Under the pieces are notes generated by a model. It did no database searches. It was not told the DNA's origin and was given only the letters and a program-made list of their open reading frames with translations. This document shows, piece by piece, positions 54,264 to 63,988 of a DNA stretch of 64,000 nucleotides. A program made the translations under genes and the position numbers. The stretch comes from Astropecten irregularis (lineage: Eukaryota > Echinodermata > Asteroidea > Paxillosida > Astropectinidae), in contig OZ020248.1 in NCBI GenBank assembly GCA_963971285.1, forward strand, positions 6,510,001 to 6,574,000. Direction: 5' to 3'. Position 1 is the stretch's first letter; every line of letters starts with the position of its first letter.

Positions 54264-57200
54264 GTAATTTAAGCAGTTTTTACAGCCTTGGTTCACAATG
54301 TCATCTAGCAATGTTTAGTCTACATCGTTATATAGGCCGACCCTTAATGGACAATCCCTGTTATAGAATCGTGCCATCCCCAAACATGCCAAAGGACAAA
54401 CGGATCCATGATTTTTGAAATTGCTGAGTTTACCGTAGTCCTTTAAACTCAAAAAGAGACTCACAAGGTAGAAATCTGATTTATACTGGATGTTTGTTGT
54501 TTTCTGTTTGTTCTCATCTCCAGGAAGTCTGAAGATTACCGTGATTTCTGGAGGTTTCTTGAGCGATACCAGGCCTTCCAGTTCAAGCAAAGTGCCAAGC
54601 AGCCTTATCGAGGTGAATCACATTGGAAGATGTTTTTTCACTTTCTAAAGTTTGGTCTGCCCCTCGTCCCTTCTCTACCCAGTTCACATCTAACCCCAGT
54701 GAGATGCGATGATTTCTATAACCTTTTAAAATCAATTTTTCTTTTCAAGATCAAAGTCAAGCCGAGGACAGTCACTCTTCGGATGCAGGTAAATCACCCA
54801 TTTTGGGACTGCCACTGAAATACGACAAGAGGGATCGGATAAACATGACGTTGATCTTCAAAGGATTAGAGGAGGCAGAGAGACGATCAACATGGCTGAA
54901 CACCAGCCAAGGTACGAGGGGTTTTGATCCTAGCAGGATCTTTCTCAGAGGCTATTATGACAAGATTACAAGAACATGGATTAATGTGGTGGTTCTCATA
55001 TGAGAGATAAGGTAACATCTTTTCTCCACTGTCTTTCTTCTCCACATCCTGCCTAAAATATTGATCCTTTTGATTCTAAAAGATGATGAGGACAGCCTAT
55101 CCAACGAAAAGATGCACGAATTCAGCAAGATCCTGCTGTACTACATGGACTTCAGTCAGAAACAACAGGTACTAGTCCTCTATTAACACAACTGCGCGGC
55201 TACCAGTATTTCTGGATTTCAGCTTTTCGCTGAGAAAATACATTGCTTACATGAAGGCAAATTGTTGCCAAAAGTAAAATATTTATCAGACAGTATTCAT
55301 TAAGTTCTTCAGTCTAACTGAAAAATGAGCTACACATTTTCAGTCAAAAAGGATTTTAGTGTTTAAAGGTAATTTCATTCTTTGGTTTTTGTCATAGAAA
55401 TGCAGATTCATGGGCAAACATATCAAGGAAGATACACTAACAGTCATCTGTGATATTTCCAGTCCCATACGGTGCCCACTTTTTGAGAAAACAGTGAAAA
55501 ATGGGACATGGCCTTAGTCTGTTATTGACAGAAACAATCTGTTCCAATTTGTCTCACGCAGTTTGCCAAGATGAGGAAACTGATTCATGACAAGGCCAAT
55601 CTACCGATAGCCCGTTACCAGGACATGATCGTCGAGGCAACCAAGACCAACCAAGTGGTCATTGTAGCTGGGGATACAGGATGCGGCAAGTCCACTCAGG
55701 TTAGTTGCTCAACACACAAACAGATTTGCTTAAAAGAGACCGGTTACCAAACTGCATGCCATGTAATGTACATCGCTTGTAACTGGTTCACTGATTATTT
55801 TTGCTTCGCATTAAAACTCTGCTAAGCACCATTTCCTTTTATGAATTTGTTCAGTCCAGTGTGATGCAAATCTTCCAGAATTTCTTAAGCCGAGTTTTTA
55901 AAGTGGAATCATTATATTTTTATAGTTATTGTGGAGGAAGGGAAATTATAATAATATTTTTGTCTAGTTTAGAAAAAAATGGAGTTTGCAATGTGTTGAG
56001 CCTGCCTGGTTATTTGACATATAAACAAGTGTAAGTGTTGATCATCCAGTTTATTAATTCTATGTTATTGAAAAGTGAACAAAGAAAATTGACTGCAGAG
56101 GGATTCGAACCAGTGACCTCTGGAGTGCCTTACCGGCGTTCTTACCAACTGAGCTATCCAGCCCTATGTTGGTGATTTCCCAAATTGTCAATTATCTTTG
56201 TTTTTTTAATTGGTAGTCAGAAGCCATGAAACCACTCACATACCGTTATATCCCAAGGATAATTTAAGATACGCACAGCATTTACAATGCTGCAACCCAT
56301 TTCGCAAAACAGACCAGATGTTTCCTTTGACGTACTCACTTATGACTGGAAAATGAAGAAAACAAGAATATTTTTATTTTTATTTGTTCAAGGTCCCTCA
56401 GTATCTGATGAATGCTGGCTTTGAAGGAATAGCCTGCACCCAGCCTCGTCGCATAGCCTGCCTATCCCTGGCTAAGCGAGTCGGCTATGAGACACTGCAC
56501 GAGTATGGCAAGGAGGTTGGGTACCAGATCAGATTCGAGTCCAGTAAAAGTGCTGCTACCAAGATTCTCTTTCTGACAGAAGGTAATGCACTATCGTAGT
56601 GATTGATTATCGGAAAATTATCAGATTATCGATCACTACTTTGCGTAGCAATTTTTTGTTTAGCGATGGATTTGGGCTTTAGCGATGATCGCAAAGCGTT
56701 AGTGAAATCGACCCCAGGGCCCAATTTCATGACTCTGCTGAATTTGATGCTTATAATACTCATTCTTCACTCACAAGGCTTGCCTTAAATTTAATGTTGA
56801 ATTGTCAATATCACCATAGTCAGGTGTGTTTTGACATCATGTTTTGCATAGCAATTAATATCGATTCACATTTAAAATTAAACCTTTGTGAATTTGACCC
56901 TAGGTCTGCTTCTGAGGCAGCTTAGCATGGACCCCAACCTGAAGCAGTACAATGTCATCATCTTGGATGAGGTACATGAGCGCCATCTCCACGGTGACTT
57001 CCTCCTTGGCGTGTTACGCTGCCTCCTGGAGCAACGAGCTGACCTGAAGCTGGTTCTCATGTCGGCTACCATCAACATCAACCTCTTCTCTGGTTATTTC
57101 AGCAAGGCACCCGTCATCCAGGTAAGCAGATTATGTCTCTCTGCTTACACTCCTTATAAAGCTCCCAATCTCAACTAAGCAGCTACAAGTAGATTTTATT

Positions 57201-60200
57201 TCCAATGTAAGAAGGGATACGGTCACAAATCATGGCTCAACTGGGTCAACTTGTCAACTGATTTTTCTTTAAGTCATGAAAAGTGATTAACGAAAAATTG
57301 ACTGGAGCGGGATTTGAAGCAGCGACCTCCGGAATACCGTACCAGCGCTCTTACCAACTGAGCCATCCAGCCCTATGTTGGTGGTGTTCCCAATAGTCGA
57401 TTATCTTTGTTCGTTTGGCAGTCAAAAGATACGCGCAGCATTAGCAATGCTGCAACACTTGAAGAGGATGCGGCTTTTTAATCATCAAGAAATTACAAGG
57501 GTTAATAACCAGTCAGTTTCCTTTGTGGTAATTTGATGATTTTTCTTTTAATAACAATTTTTTTTTTTTTTTTGGTTCCTCTCAGGTTCCCGGTCGTCTC
57601 TTTCCCATCAAACTGGAATACGTTCCAATAAGTATTGAGGTATGACAAGCATGACCTTGAAAACCTAAATTGCTGTCCCTAACCAGACCTTTGTTTGATA
57701 ATGATAATAGTAATAAAGACTTGGAATGCTTACATCCACCCTGCTGGGTGTTCAAGGCGTAGAAGACGTGAAAACAAGAAGCATGGAAGTAATACAAATT
57801 AGTCATTGAAAACTTGTGTCATTAGATTGGGTTTTTAGTAGTGATTTTAAAGTGTGTAGAGAGGTAGTGAGTTCCAGATGTAAGGAGCTGCCACAGAAAA
57901 GGACCTGTCACCCAGAGAGTGCCCAGACTTGTGTTCCTTGAGAAGTAGCATGTCTCTGCTGTAGATTTCTTCACCTCTGCTATATTGATCTCTTTGATAA
58001 AACAGGAGCAGAGTTCCAAATCAGAGAAGCTGGATCCCCGACCCTACCTGCGCATTATGCAGCAGATTGACATGAAGTACCCGACCACTGAGAGAGGAGA
58101 CCTGCTCATCTTCCTCAGCGGTATGTCCGAGATCTCTAGCGTGAGCGAAGCGGCTAAGCTATACGCCGCTAAAACACAGAGATGGATCGTGCTGGCATTG
58201 CACAGTACGCTGTCTGTGGCTGAGCAGGATAAAGTAAGTCTTGATTTCAATTTTTTTAAAGGTACTATCATACTTAGTTTGCATACCGAAACAGGGACAC
58301 TGTCACAAATCCTGCTCCAACTTGGTGGAATGACCCGTTTTCACTTCACTTCACTTCACTTTTCCCCTAGTCTGGACGACCGTTAGGGCACCAAAGATGA
58401 TCGAGCAACCACTTTTCTCCATGCTTCTCTGTTTTCAGCCTGCCTGGCTTCTTCTGTCTACCTCTTCTCCTCCCTCCTTGACCCTGAAGGATCATCTTTG
58501 CAAGTCCTGTTGATTTTGTGACATGACCCATTTAGAAAGTAATAAATATAACTGGCTTTTTCGGTAGCAAATCTAAGAGTTTATGTGCTTATGTTTTGTA
58601 ATGCGTTGCTGTTGTTTTTGGGGTATCTTTACTTGCATGTTCTTGTCCTCATGCCATTTAGCCTTCGATAAAGATTCTGCTAGGATCAATACGTGTCAGG
58701 CCCTCCTAACATCAAGGATTGTTTGTTTTTTTGTTGACATGTGTTGTTATGTTTACTCTCTTCGTTAATGTGTAGGTGTTTGACGTGGCCCCAGATGGAG
58801 TGAGAAAGTGCATTGTATCCACCAACATCGCTGAGACATCGGTCACCATAGATGGAATTAGATTCATCGCTGACTCAGGCAAAGTAAGAGCATTACAATT
58901 ACGCAGGAACATCCGACCAAATTGGCAAACTTGGGTAATAGGTGTAATACAGAGCCAGTATGGTTAGCTAAAGGTCAATTTATCTGTTCTGTAAAATTCT
59001 CTTTGCTCAAGCTTCAAACCCCAACATCATTGTTAACATTAATGAATTGAATTGAATCCTACACTAGGTGAAGGAGATGAGTTACAATGCTGAGGCTAAG
59101 ATGCAACAGTTACAGGAGTTCTGGATCAGCAGAGCCAGCGCGGAGCAACGTAAGGGTAGAGCAGGTATGTACATGTTCTATCCCTCTAATGGGGGCTAGT
59201 GGTGGGAGGAGACAGGTGGGGAGGTTGTTGGGGGCGTGGGGAAAGGGTAATTAGGGGTTACACTGCAGAGCCGTGTCTGGAGGTCTGGACCAGTGGAGCC
59301 AGTGTAGGGTAGTGCTAGAGAGACAGGTTGAGAAGTGTAGAGAGGGCAAGATGCTGCAAGGCCAACTCTGGATCTTCACTTATTTTGACCATTTCCAAGC
59401 TGGATTTCATTTTGGGAAAACAGGATAGGACTGAAGTGGTTGAGGAAAGTAACATGCATGTCTTACCATCTGTCCATAAATTGTCTTCTCAGGAAATATC
59501 TCATTAGGAAGATAATATCTTTAGGAGATCCAAGAAAAATGTAGGGTCTTTGACAAAAAAAAACATTGCTTTCTCCAAGAACACAATAATACTGGGACAT
59601 GACAGCATATTTTTGGTGGGGTGCCATGCCCTAGTGGTCTGCATGTGCTGTACTCAAGATCCAGTGGTCAATCTGCAGATTGTGGGTTCGAATCCAGCCA
59701 TGGGTTAATGGTGATTGCATCCTTGGGCTAGATGCTTTGTCACATATTGCTCCTCTTCACCCAGGTGTAAATGGGTACCTGCGAGGGTAGAGATGGCTTT
59801 GTGTGCGCTTATAGCAGCCGGGGCTGTATACTCCCAAAAGAGTTGAGATGGTTTCAGGAATGTAAATGTAGCCCAATGACCAGGGGATAATAATGGTACT
59901 TTCCAGATACTGTACGCATTATAAATGATCTGTTAATTATATTATATTATTATATTTTGATCACTTGTAATGCTGTCCTTGTCAATTTTGCCAAGAGCTC
60001 ACTGTCAAGTGCCTTTTGTTCTTCAGGGCGTACCGGTCCAGGTGTTTGTTATCGTCTCTACGAGGAGTCTCAGTACAATGACTTCCAGGAGTACTCCACG
60101 CCAGAGATCCACAGAGTACCGCTGGACTCTCTCATCCTTCAGATGATGGCACTGGGCCTCAAGGATGCCAGAATGTAAGAGGATTTTGAAGAATGGAAAA

Positions 60201-63200
60201 ACCCATCACCCAAAAGATGTGTGTAGGCCGATATTGATCCAAAGAACTGATGTATTTTGAAAAAATTTTCTTCCCCAAAACAACAAAGGAATGGAATAAA
60301 TGCCGCTCAACGTCCACATCACACCTCAAATTAAAGTTCCCTTGTGGAACATTCAGGAGGAATTGATCCAAGATCCAAGGATCGGTTTGATCTTACAGTA
60401 GAACATGGAGAGTTGGCCCAGCCCCCTCAAAGCTGAAATTCCAACTCCGATCGGAAACGGTGGCTTACATTGTTTTAACTCTCACTTGTAATATCTCCAG
60501 GGGCCAATTTCACAGAGACCTGCTTAAGCACAAAATTTGCTTAAGCATGAAAAGTCTTCCTTGATCAAACCTTACCAACCAAATGTTCATGAGATGTTTA
60601 CTGCTTTTGACTTGTATTCAGCCATTGTTTGCTGGGCATAACATTCACAAGGAGTTTTGGCTGGCATACTGATTTTATTTACCAAGATTATTGGTGCTGC
60701 AAATTTTGGTGCTTAAGCAAATTATGGTGCTTAAGAAAATTTTCGTGCTGATGCAAATTTTTTGTGCTTAAGTGCTTAAGCAGCTCTATGAAATTGTCCC
60801 CTGACCTCATCCTCTGCTTGTAGGACCAAGAGGCTCTACATCCCAAGGCCCTCTTACATGTATGAACAATGAAGGTCCTCTTATCTTCATTCTCTTGGGC
60901 AATCATCGTTTTCCTCTCTAGGTTTCCGTTTATTGAGCCTCCACCGGCCAGCAGCATTGAGAGTTCCATCCTCTTCTTGAAGGAACAAGGAGCTCTGAAC
61001 AAGGAAGAAGAGCTGACTGCTATCGGTAGACTCCTGGCGGACCTCCCTGTAGATGTCGTCATCGGCAAGATGCTCATCATGGCCACTGTATTCAAGGTCC
61101 TTCACGGTTCACTTTTAGTATTATTATTGTCATTTTTTATTGTCATTATTGTCAGTATTATTGTCAGATTTACGTATAACTCACAAGGTATGAAGATGGT
61201 GATGCTAGAAACGTACCGTTAACATTTTTCTGCCTGAAATCCTGTATTTATTCAGAAAAAAAGTTTGAAAGCAATTTACCAAAAACAGTTTTGATCTCAT
61301 CAGGAAGATGAAAACTCCTGTGAAAAGATTTTTAAATACCTTGGGAATTTTTCACTGTCTTTTTCAAAAGTGGGCATTATATGGGACTGAGAATTTCACA
61401 CATGACTGTTACTGTATCTTTCTTGATATTTTTGCCCATAAATCTACATGTCCTCGATGTAAACCAAAGTATGAAGTTGCATTTGACATTCGAACATTTC
61501 TTGATGTGTTTTCAGATGATTGAGCCAGTGTTATGCATCGCAGCTGCTCTCAGCGTTCAGTCTCCATTCACCAGCAGGGCACACAGAGATTCAGAAGCAA
61601 TGGTGAGCACAAAGGTCAAAGGTTAAAGTCATTTTTTTTACATTTTGTCTTCAGTTCTTTAATTGGAATGTTGTTGCTAAATCAGAAAGTTAAGCTGTAA
61701 GCCATTATAACTGCTCATCGCTCGCATCTTGTTTGTTTGCCCCGACAGACTGCACGGCGCCCTCTGGAGTCAGATCACGGCGATCCCTTCACACTGCTGA
61801 ATGCCTTTGACGAGTGGATTCAGGTATTGAAAACCAATAGGGCTCCATGCTCGAGCTATTTATAGAATTTGCCCTTTATATTGACAGCTATAGTTACCCG
61901 GATGTTCGGACAAACTTCACAACGTTTACGTTTAAGTTAATTGGGCATCGTGCGACTTGTTTGTCTGAACATCTGAATGTGAAGTCATTAGCATGGAGTT
62001 ATATTGCTGCTGTTGATGATCACAAAGTTTGACCCTTCTCTGGCCCTGGGAGGTCAAAGCTCAAGTAACAGGTTGATCTGCTGCCAACTTCTGACGTTTG
62101 ATTTTGCAGATGCACCAATAATCAAAGTTGTAAAATCTCTTTCAATATGACCTTTGACCCTCCACAGATCAAGGCCAAAGGTCAACCGTCCCGTAAGTGG
62201 TGTAAGCGGCGTGGCCTGGAGGAACAACGTTTCTACGAGATGTCGAAGCTGAAACGTCAATTTCAAGACCTCCTCAAGGTATTTGAGCATAATGTATGAG
62301 ATTCTGCAGATACTAACCATGATCTTTAGCCATCAGGCTTCGAAGCGATGTATCTAAAAATCAAATCTATTCGCAGACGTTTTGATCTTCCTGCGATCAA
62401 AACTGTCTTTGGTCCTTGGTGTTCTATAGTGAAAAAAAATAGAGGCCAACTGTGAAAATTGCATCCAGAGAAATTGTTTCCTTCCTACTTTTTGTCTCAA
62501 GGACCACAACCTTGTTGAGAGGCTGAGTGACCCCTCGGAGAGGAAATACAGCAGCGGAGAAAGACATCAGAGGAATCTAGAGAAGCGGAAATTGATGGAG
62601 CTTAAGAAGAAAGAGCACAGTGGGTCCAAGAAACGTAAATTACTCCGCCTAGGCCAAGAGGTAAAAAAGAGGCCACACAAATATCTCCCTGCAGGTCTGC
62701 TATTCATTTTTTGTAATGGCTTCTTTGCACAGGCCTATGGGGGACAGAGCATCGGTACAGTATTCTGGAGGTCGCAGGTTCAAAACCCACTCCAGTCAAT
62801 TATCTTTGTTCACTGTTCAACCACAAAGAGGTATAAATAAATTGGATGATCAACACTTATACTGATGTATCTGTCAAACCATGCAGGCTCAACAAATTGC
62901 AAACTTCCTCTTGTTATGTCATTGATACCTTTCAAGTCATTGAATGGTGAACATGGACAATTTTGACTGGAGTGGGAATCGAACCTGAACCTGGACCCCT
63001 GGAATACAGGACCGGTTCTTCTTTTTGTGCCATTGTCAATACTTTTTAAAAGATCCTTGCTGATTTCAATGATTTTTGTAAACTCAACCTTGTAAATCAC
63101 AAGTTTCTTCCTGTGACGCAGGATTTGGATGGGAGTGAGGAGGAGGAGGAAGAACCTAGCAGTGACTTGAGAAGTCTAGAGTTCAAACTGGCTAATGATC

Positions 63201-63988
63201 TCAACCGACTCCAGGTACGTCTAGGGCAGTTAACATCTGGGGTCGATTTCACCAATCTCATCATAACTTACTAATAATCGTAGGACTTATGATGCATTGC
63301 AGCCCTCCGTAGGATAGGCCACCTTACGATGGGTTATCCTTTGTAAGTCCATATACGATCCTTCGTAGAGCTTCGTGAAATTGACCCCTGATCTGTTTTG
63401 CTGAATGGGTTGCAGCATTACTTATGCTGCACGTATCTTAAATGATCCTTGGGATATAGCAGTATGTGAGTGGTTTCATGGCTTCTGACTGCCTAACGAA
63501 TAAAGATAATTGACTATTAGGAACATCACCAACATAGGGCTAAATAGCTCAATTGGTGTTATTGTTCATGTATAAAATTACATAAAATGAATCCAGTCAG
63601 TTTCCCTTATGGGTTATTTGATGATTAACCAAAAATATTCAACTTCATAAGAACACTAATATTAATCTGAAGTGTGAACTAATCTAATACTGTAGTTAAT
63701 TATAATACTGTGCAAACTGTGATGTCGCACTTAAAATCACTATGACAACTCATCTTAAGATTAATATTAATGTTTTGTGAAATCAAGCTCTGGATACCAA
63801 TAATGAAGTGTATTTGTTTGTCTGTTTTGGGTTCATCACAGACTGCAGCTAGCCTGAACCGAAGCTTCACGTTAAGACAGTTGAATCTTCTGAAGGTGAT
63901 CCTATGCAGCGGACTCTACCCCCAGCTAGCTCTGGCTGATGACTGTAACACCTACCGCAGAGAATGTGACCAAGTCTTTCATACCAAA
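53563..63988 (+). CDS. DHX34: DHX34, DEAH-box helicase of nonsense-mediated decay (3' end missing)
   Basis: Nineteen exons join in frame to 1022 codons; all 18 introns use GT-AG. DHX34 promotes UPF1 phosphorylation by SMG1 in nonsense-mediated mRNA decay. Residues 1-125 are rich in Arg, Ser, His and Lys (RS-like). Helicase motifs follow in order: GDTGCGKST (383-391, motif I, Lys389), TQPRR (408-412, Ia), DEVH (477-480, II; the DHX34 form of DEAH), SAT (509-511, III), STNIAETS (637-644, V) and QRKGRAGR (685-692, VI). Next come the winged-helix and ratchet part ([29 protein letters not shown]), then [23 protein letters not shown] and the charged linker near 900-945. Exon 19 encodes [18 protein letters not shown]. 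Human DHX34 ends in a region that contacts SMG1 with a Cys-rich end; those exons lie beyond the window. No broken exon is seen. Confidence 0.97.
54524..54612 (+). CDS. DHX34: DHX34 exon 2
   Basis: Acceptor CATCTCCAG; codes [20 protein letters not shown] and QSAKQPYR; donor GTGAAT, phase 1. [11 protein letters not shown] stretch is found in the family. Confidence 0.92.
54750..54911 (+). CDS. DHX34: DHX34 exon 3
   Basis: Acceptor TTTTCAAG; codes [14 protein letters not shown], then [15 protein letters not shown] and [10 protein letters not shown]; donor GTACGA, phase 1. An internal GTAAAT at 54789 is a possible alternative donor in the same phase. Confidence 0.87.
54924..54975 (-). ncRNA. GATCC-GAAAC type hairpin in DHX34 intron 3
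   Basis: Minus strand: AGCCTCTGAGAAAGATCC, TGCTA, GGATCAAAACC. It starts 12 nt after the exon 3 donor. Confidence 0.4.
55083..55168 (+). CDS. DHX34: DHX34 exon 4
   Basis: Acceptor TCTAAAAG; codes [18 protein letters not shown] and [10 protein letters not shown]; donor GTACTA, phase 0. Confidence 0.92.
55367..55505 (+). mobile_element. TTAA MITE fragment in DHX34 intron 4
   Basis: Follows TTAA (55363-55366): AGGTAATTTCATTCTTTGG to GAGAAAACAGTGAAAAATGG; the right half is missing. Confidence 0.82.
55562..55699 (+). CDS. DHX34: DHX34 exon 5 (Walker A)
   Basis: Acceptor TCACGCAG; codes [20 protein letters not shown] through [15 protein letters not shown], motif I; donor GTTAGT. Confidence 0.97.
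56065..56335 (-). mobile_element. tRNA-derived SINE in DHX34 intron 5
   Basis: Reverse orientation: GGGATTCGAACCAGTGACC (B box), CTTACCAACTGAGCTATCC (A box), then the body with TCCCAAGGATAATTTAAG and GCATTTACAATGCTGCAACC. Confidence 0.8.
56393..56582 (+). CDS. DHX34: DHX34 exon 6 (motif Ia)
   Basis: Acceptor TTGTTCAAG; codes [20 protein letters not shown] and [15 protein letters not shown] through FLTE; donor GTAATG, phase 1. Confidence 0.97.
56588..56713. mobile_element. Hairpin MITE remnant in DHX34 intron 6
   Basis: ATCGTAGTGATTG...GGAAAATTATC, GCGATGATCGCAAAGCG and the terminus TTAGTGAAATCGACCCC mark the right end of a GGGGTCGATTTCAC-type element. Confidence 0.6.
56714..56903. mobile_element. 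Hairpin MITE abutting the DHX34 exon 7 acceptor
   Basis: GGGCCCAATTTCATGACTCTG to CTTTGTGAATTTGACCCTAG. The interior ATATCACCATAGTCAGGTGTG corresponds to the core of the 25157 family. Its final bases form the pyrimidine-poor acceptor of exon 7. Confidence 0.65.
56904..57121 (+). CDS. DHX34: DHX34 exon 7 (DEVH box, SAT)
   Basis: Acceptor GACCCTAG, immediately adjoining a hairpin MITE. Codes [36 protein letters not shown] and [15 protein letters not shown]; donor GTAAGC. Confidence 0.97.
57271..57552 (-). mobile_element. tRNA-derived SINE in DHX34 intron 7
   Basis: TGACTGGAGCGGGATTTGAAGC, CTTACCAACTGAGCCATCC, GTTCCCAATAGTCGATTATC and CAGTCAGTTTCCTTTGTGG; near-complete reverse copy ending about 30 bp before the exon 8 acceptor. 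Confidence 0.82.
57586..57639 (+). CDS. DHX34: DHX34 exon 8
   Basis: A long T-tract and CCTCTCAG precede 54 nt coding [18 protein letters not shown]; donor [14 protein letters not shown] is the conserved start of the second RecA domain. Confidence 0.96.
58006..58233 (+). CDS. DHX34: DHX34 exon 9
   Basis: Acceptor TAAAACAG; codes [33 protein letters not shown] (motif IV region) and [14 protein letters not shown]; donor GTAAGT. Confidence 0.97.
58254..58320 (-). mobile_element. TTAA MITE fragment in DHX34 intron 9
   Basis: TTTAAAGGTACTATCATACTT then GCATACCGAAACAG; about 65 bp remain, followed by a short (TTCAC)n tract. Confidence 0.7.
58660..58715 (+). ncRNA. GATCC-GAAAC type hairpin in DHX34 intron 9
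   Basis: TAGCCTTCGATAAAGATTC, TGCTA, GGATCAATACGTGTCAGGCC; the same motif as 41213-41265, with GCCT/AGGC closing. Confidence 0.4.
58776..58883 (+). CDS. DHX34: DHX34 exon 10 (motif V)
   Basis: Acceptor ATGTGTAG; codes [20 protein letters not shown] and [16 protein letters not shown]; donor GTAAGA. Confidence 0.97.
59068..59164 (+). CDS. DHX34: DHX34 exon 11 (start of motif VI)
   Basis: Acceptor TACACTAG; codes [19 protein letters not shown] and [10 protein letters not shown]; donor GTATGT, phase 1. Confidence 0.97.
59618..59897 (+). mobile_element. Second SINE family in DHX34 intron 11
   Basis: A tRNA-like head, GGTGCCATGCCCTAGTGGTC and GTGGGTTCGAATCCAGCC, precedes a body with AATGGGTACCTGCGAGGG and TGCGCTTATAGCAGCCGGGG. 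This body type is familiar from deuterostome SINEs. It differs from the other SINE in the window. Confidence 0.78.
60027..60174 (+). CDS. DHX34: DHX34 exon 12
   Basis: Acceptor GTTCTTCAG; completes motif VI as [15 protein letters not shown], then [20 protein letters not shown]; donor GTAAGA, phase 2. Confidence 0.97.
60498..60803. mobile_element. GGGGCCAATTTCAC hairpin MITE in DHX34 intron 12
   Basis: GGGGCCAATTTCACAGAGACC to CAGCTCTATGAAATTGTCCCC with CTTCCTTGATCAAACC and TTTTGACTTGTATTCAGCC. GTGCTTAAG units are duplicated near 60690-60780. Confidence 0.87.
60922..61096 (+). CDS. DHX34: DHX34 exon 13
   Basis: Acceptor CCTCTCTAG; codes [36 protein letters not shown] and ATVFK. The donor GTCCTT is weak, but the next exon fits in phase 0. 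Confidence 0.92.
61160..61490 (-). mobile_element. TTAA MITE copy in DHX34 intron 13
   Basis: ATTTACGTATAACTCACAAGG to AAACCAAAGTATGAAG, minus orientation; both ends eroded. Confidence 0.8.
61516..61602 (+). CDS. DHX34: DHX34 exon 14
   Basis: Acceptor GTTTTCAG; codes [20 protein letters not shown] and RAHRDSEAM; donor GTGAGC. Confidence 0.95.
61749..61823 (+). CDS. DHX34: DHX34 exon 15
   Basis: Acceptor CCCGACAG; codes [20 protein letters not shown] and DEWIQ; donor GTATTG. Confidence 0.96.
62168..62278 (+). CDS. DHX34: DHX34 exon 16
   Basis: Acceptor CCTCCACAG; codes [20 protein letters not shown] and KRQFQDLLK; donor GTATTT. Confidence 0.96.
62502..62660 (+). CDS. DHX34: DHX34 exon 17 (charged linker)
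   Basis: Acceptor TGTCTCAAG; codes [20 protein letters not shown] and a Lys/Arg-rich helix [13 protein letters not shown] to LRLGQE; donor GTAAAA. Confidence 0.92.
62733..62819 (+). mobile_element. SINE fragment in DHX34 intron 17
   Basis: GACAGAGCATCGGTACAG, GTCGCAGGTTCAAAACCC and TTATCTTTGTTCACTG; diverged head and tail. Confidence 0.65.
62937..63032 (-). mobile_element. SINE fragment in DHX34 intron 17
   Basis: TTGACTGGAGTGGGAATCG then AACCTGAACC is the reversed B box and tail; an opposite-strand neighbour of the preceding copy. Confidence 0.65.
63122..63214 (+). CDS. DHX34: DHX34 exon 18
   Basis: Acceptor TGACGCAG; codes [20 protein letters not shown] and [11 protein letters not shown]; donor GTACGT. 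Confidence 0.93.
63239..63388. mobile_element. GGGGTCGATTTCAC hairpin MITE (ATCGTA type) in DHX34 intron 18
   Basis: GGGGTCGATTTCACCAATC to GCTTCGTGAAATTGACCCC, with ATCGTAGGACTTATGATGC and TTACGATGGGTTATCC. Confidence 0.87.
63395..63640 (+). mobile_element. tRNA-derived SINE in DHX34 intron 18
   Basis: AATGGGTTGCAGCATTAC, TCCTTGGGATATAGC, CTGACTGCCTAACGAATAAAG, AACATCACCAACATAGGGC and a broken A box, AAATAGCTCAATTGG; the B box is lost. Confidence 0.7.
63690..63795. mobile_element. Hairpin MITE remnant (GTGAC type)
   Basis: CTGTGATGTCGCACTTAAAA, ATCTTAAGATTAATATTAATG and TTTTGTGAAATCAAGC match the right part of the 25157 family. It lies 45 bp before the exon 19 acceptor. Confidence 0.6.
63842..63988 (+). 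CDS. DHX34: DHX34 exon 19, last exon in the window
   Basis: Acceptor CATCACAG; codes [35 protein letters not shown] and CDQVFHTK; donor GTAAGA at 63989. The gene continues beyond the window. Confidence 0.95.
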
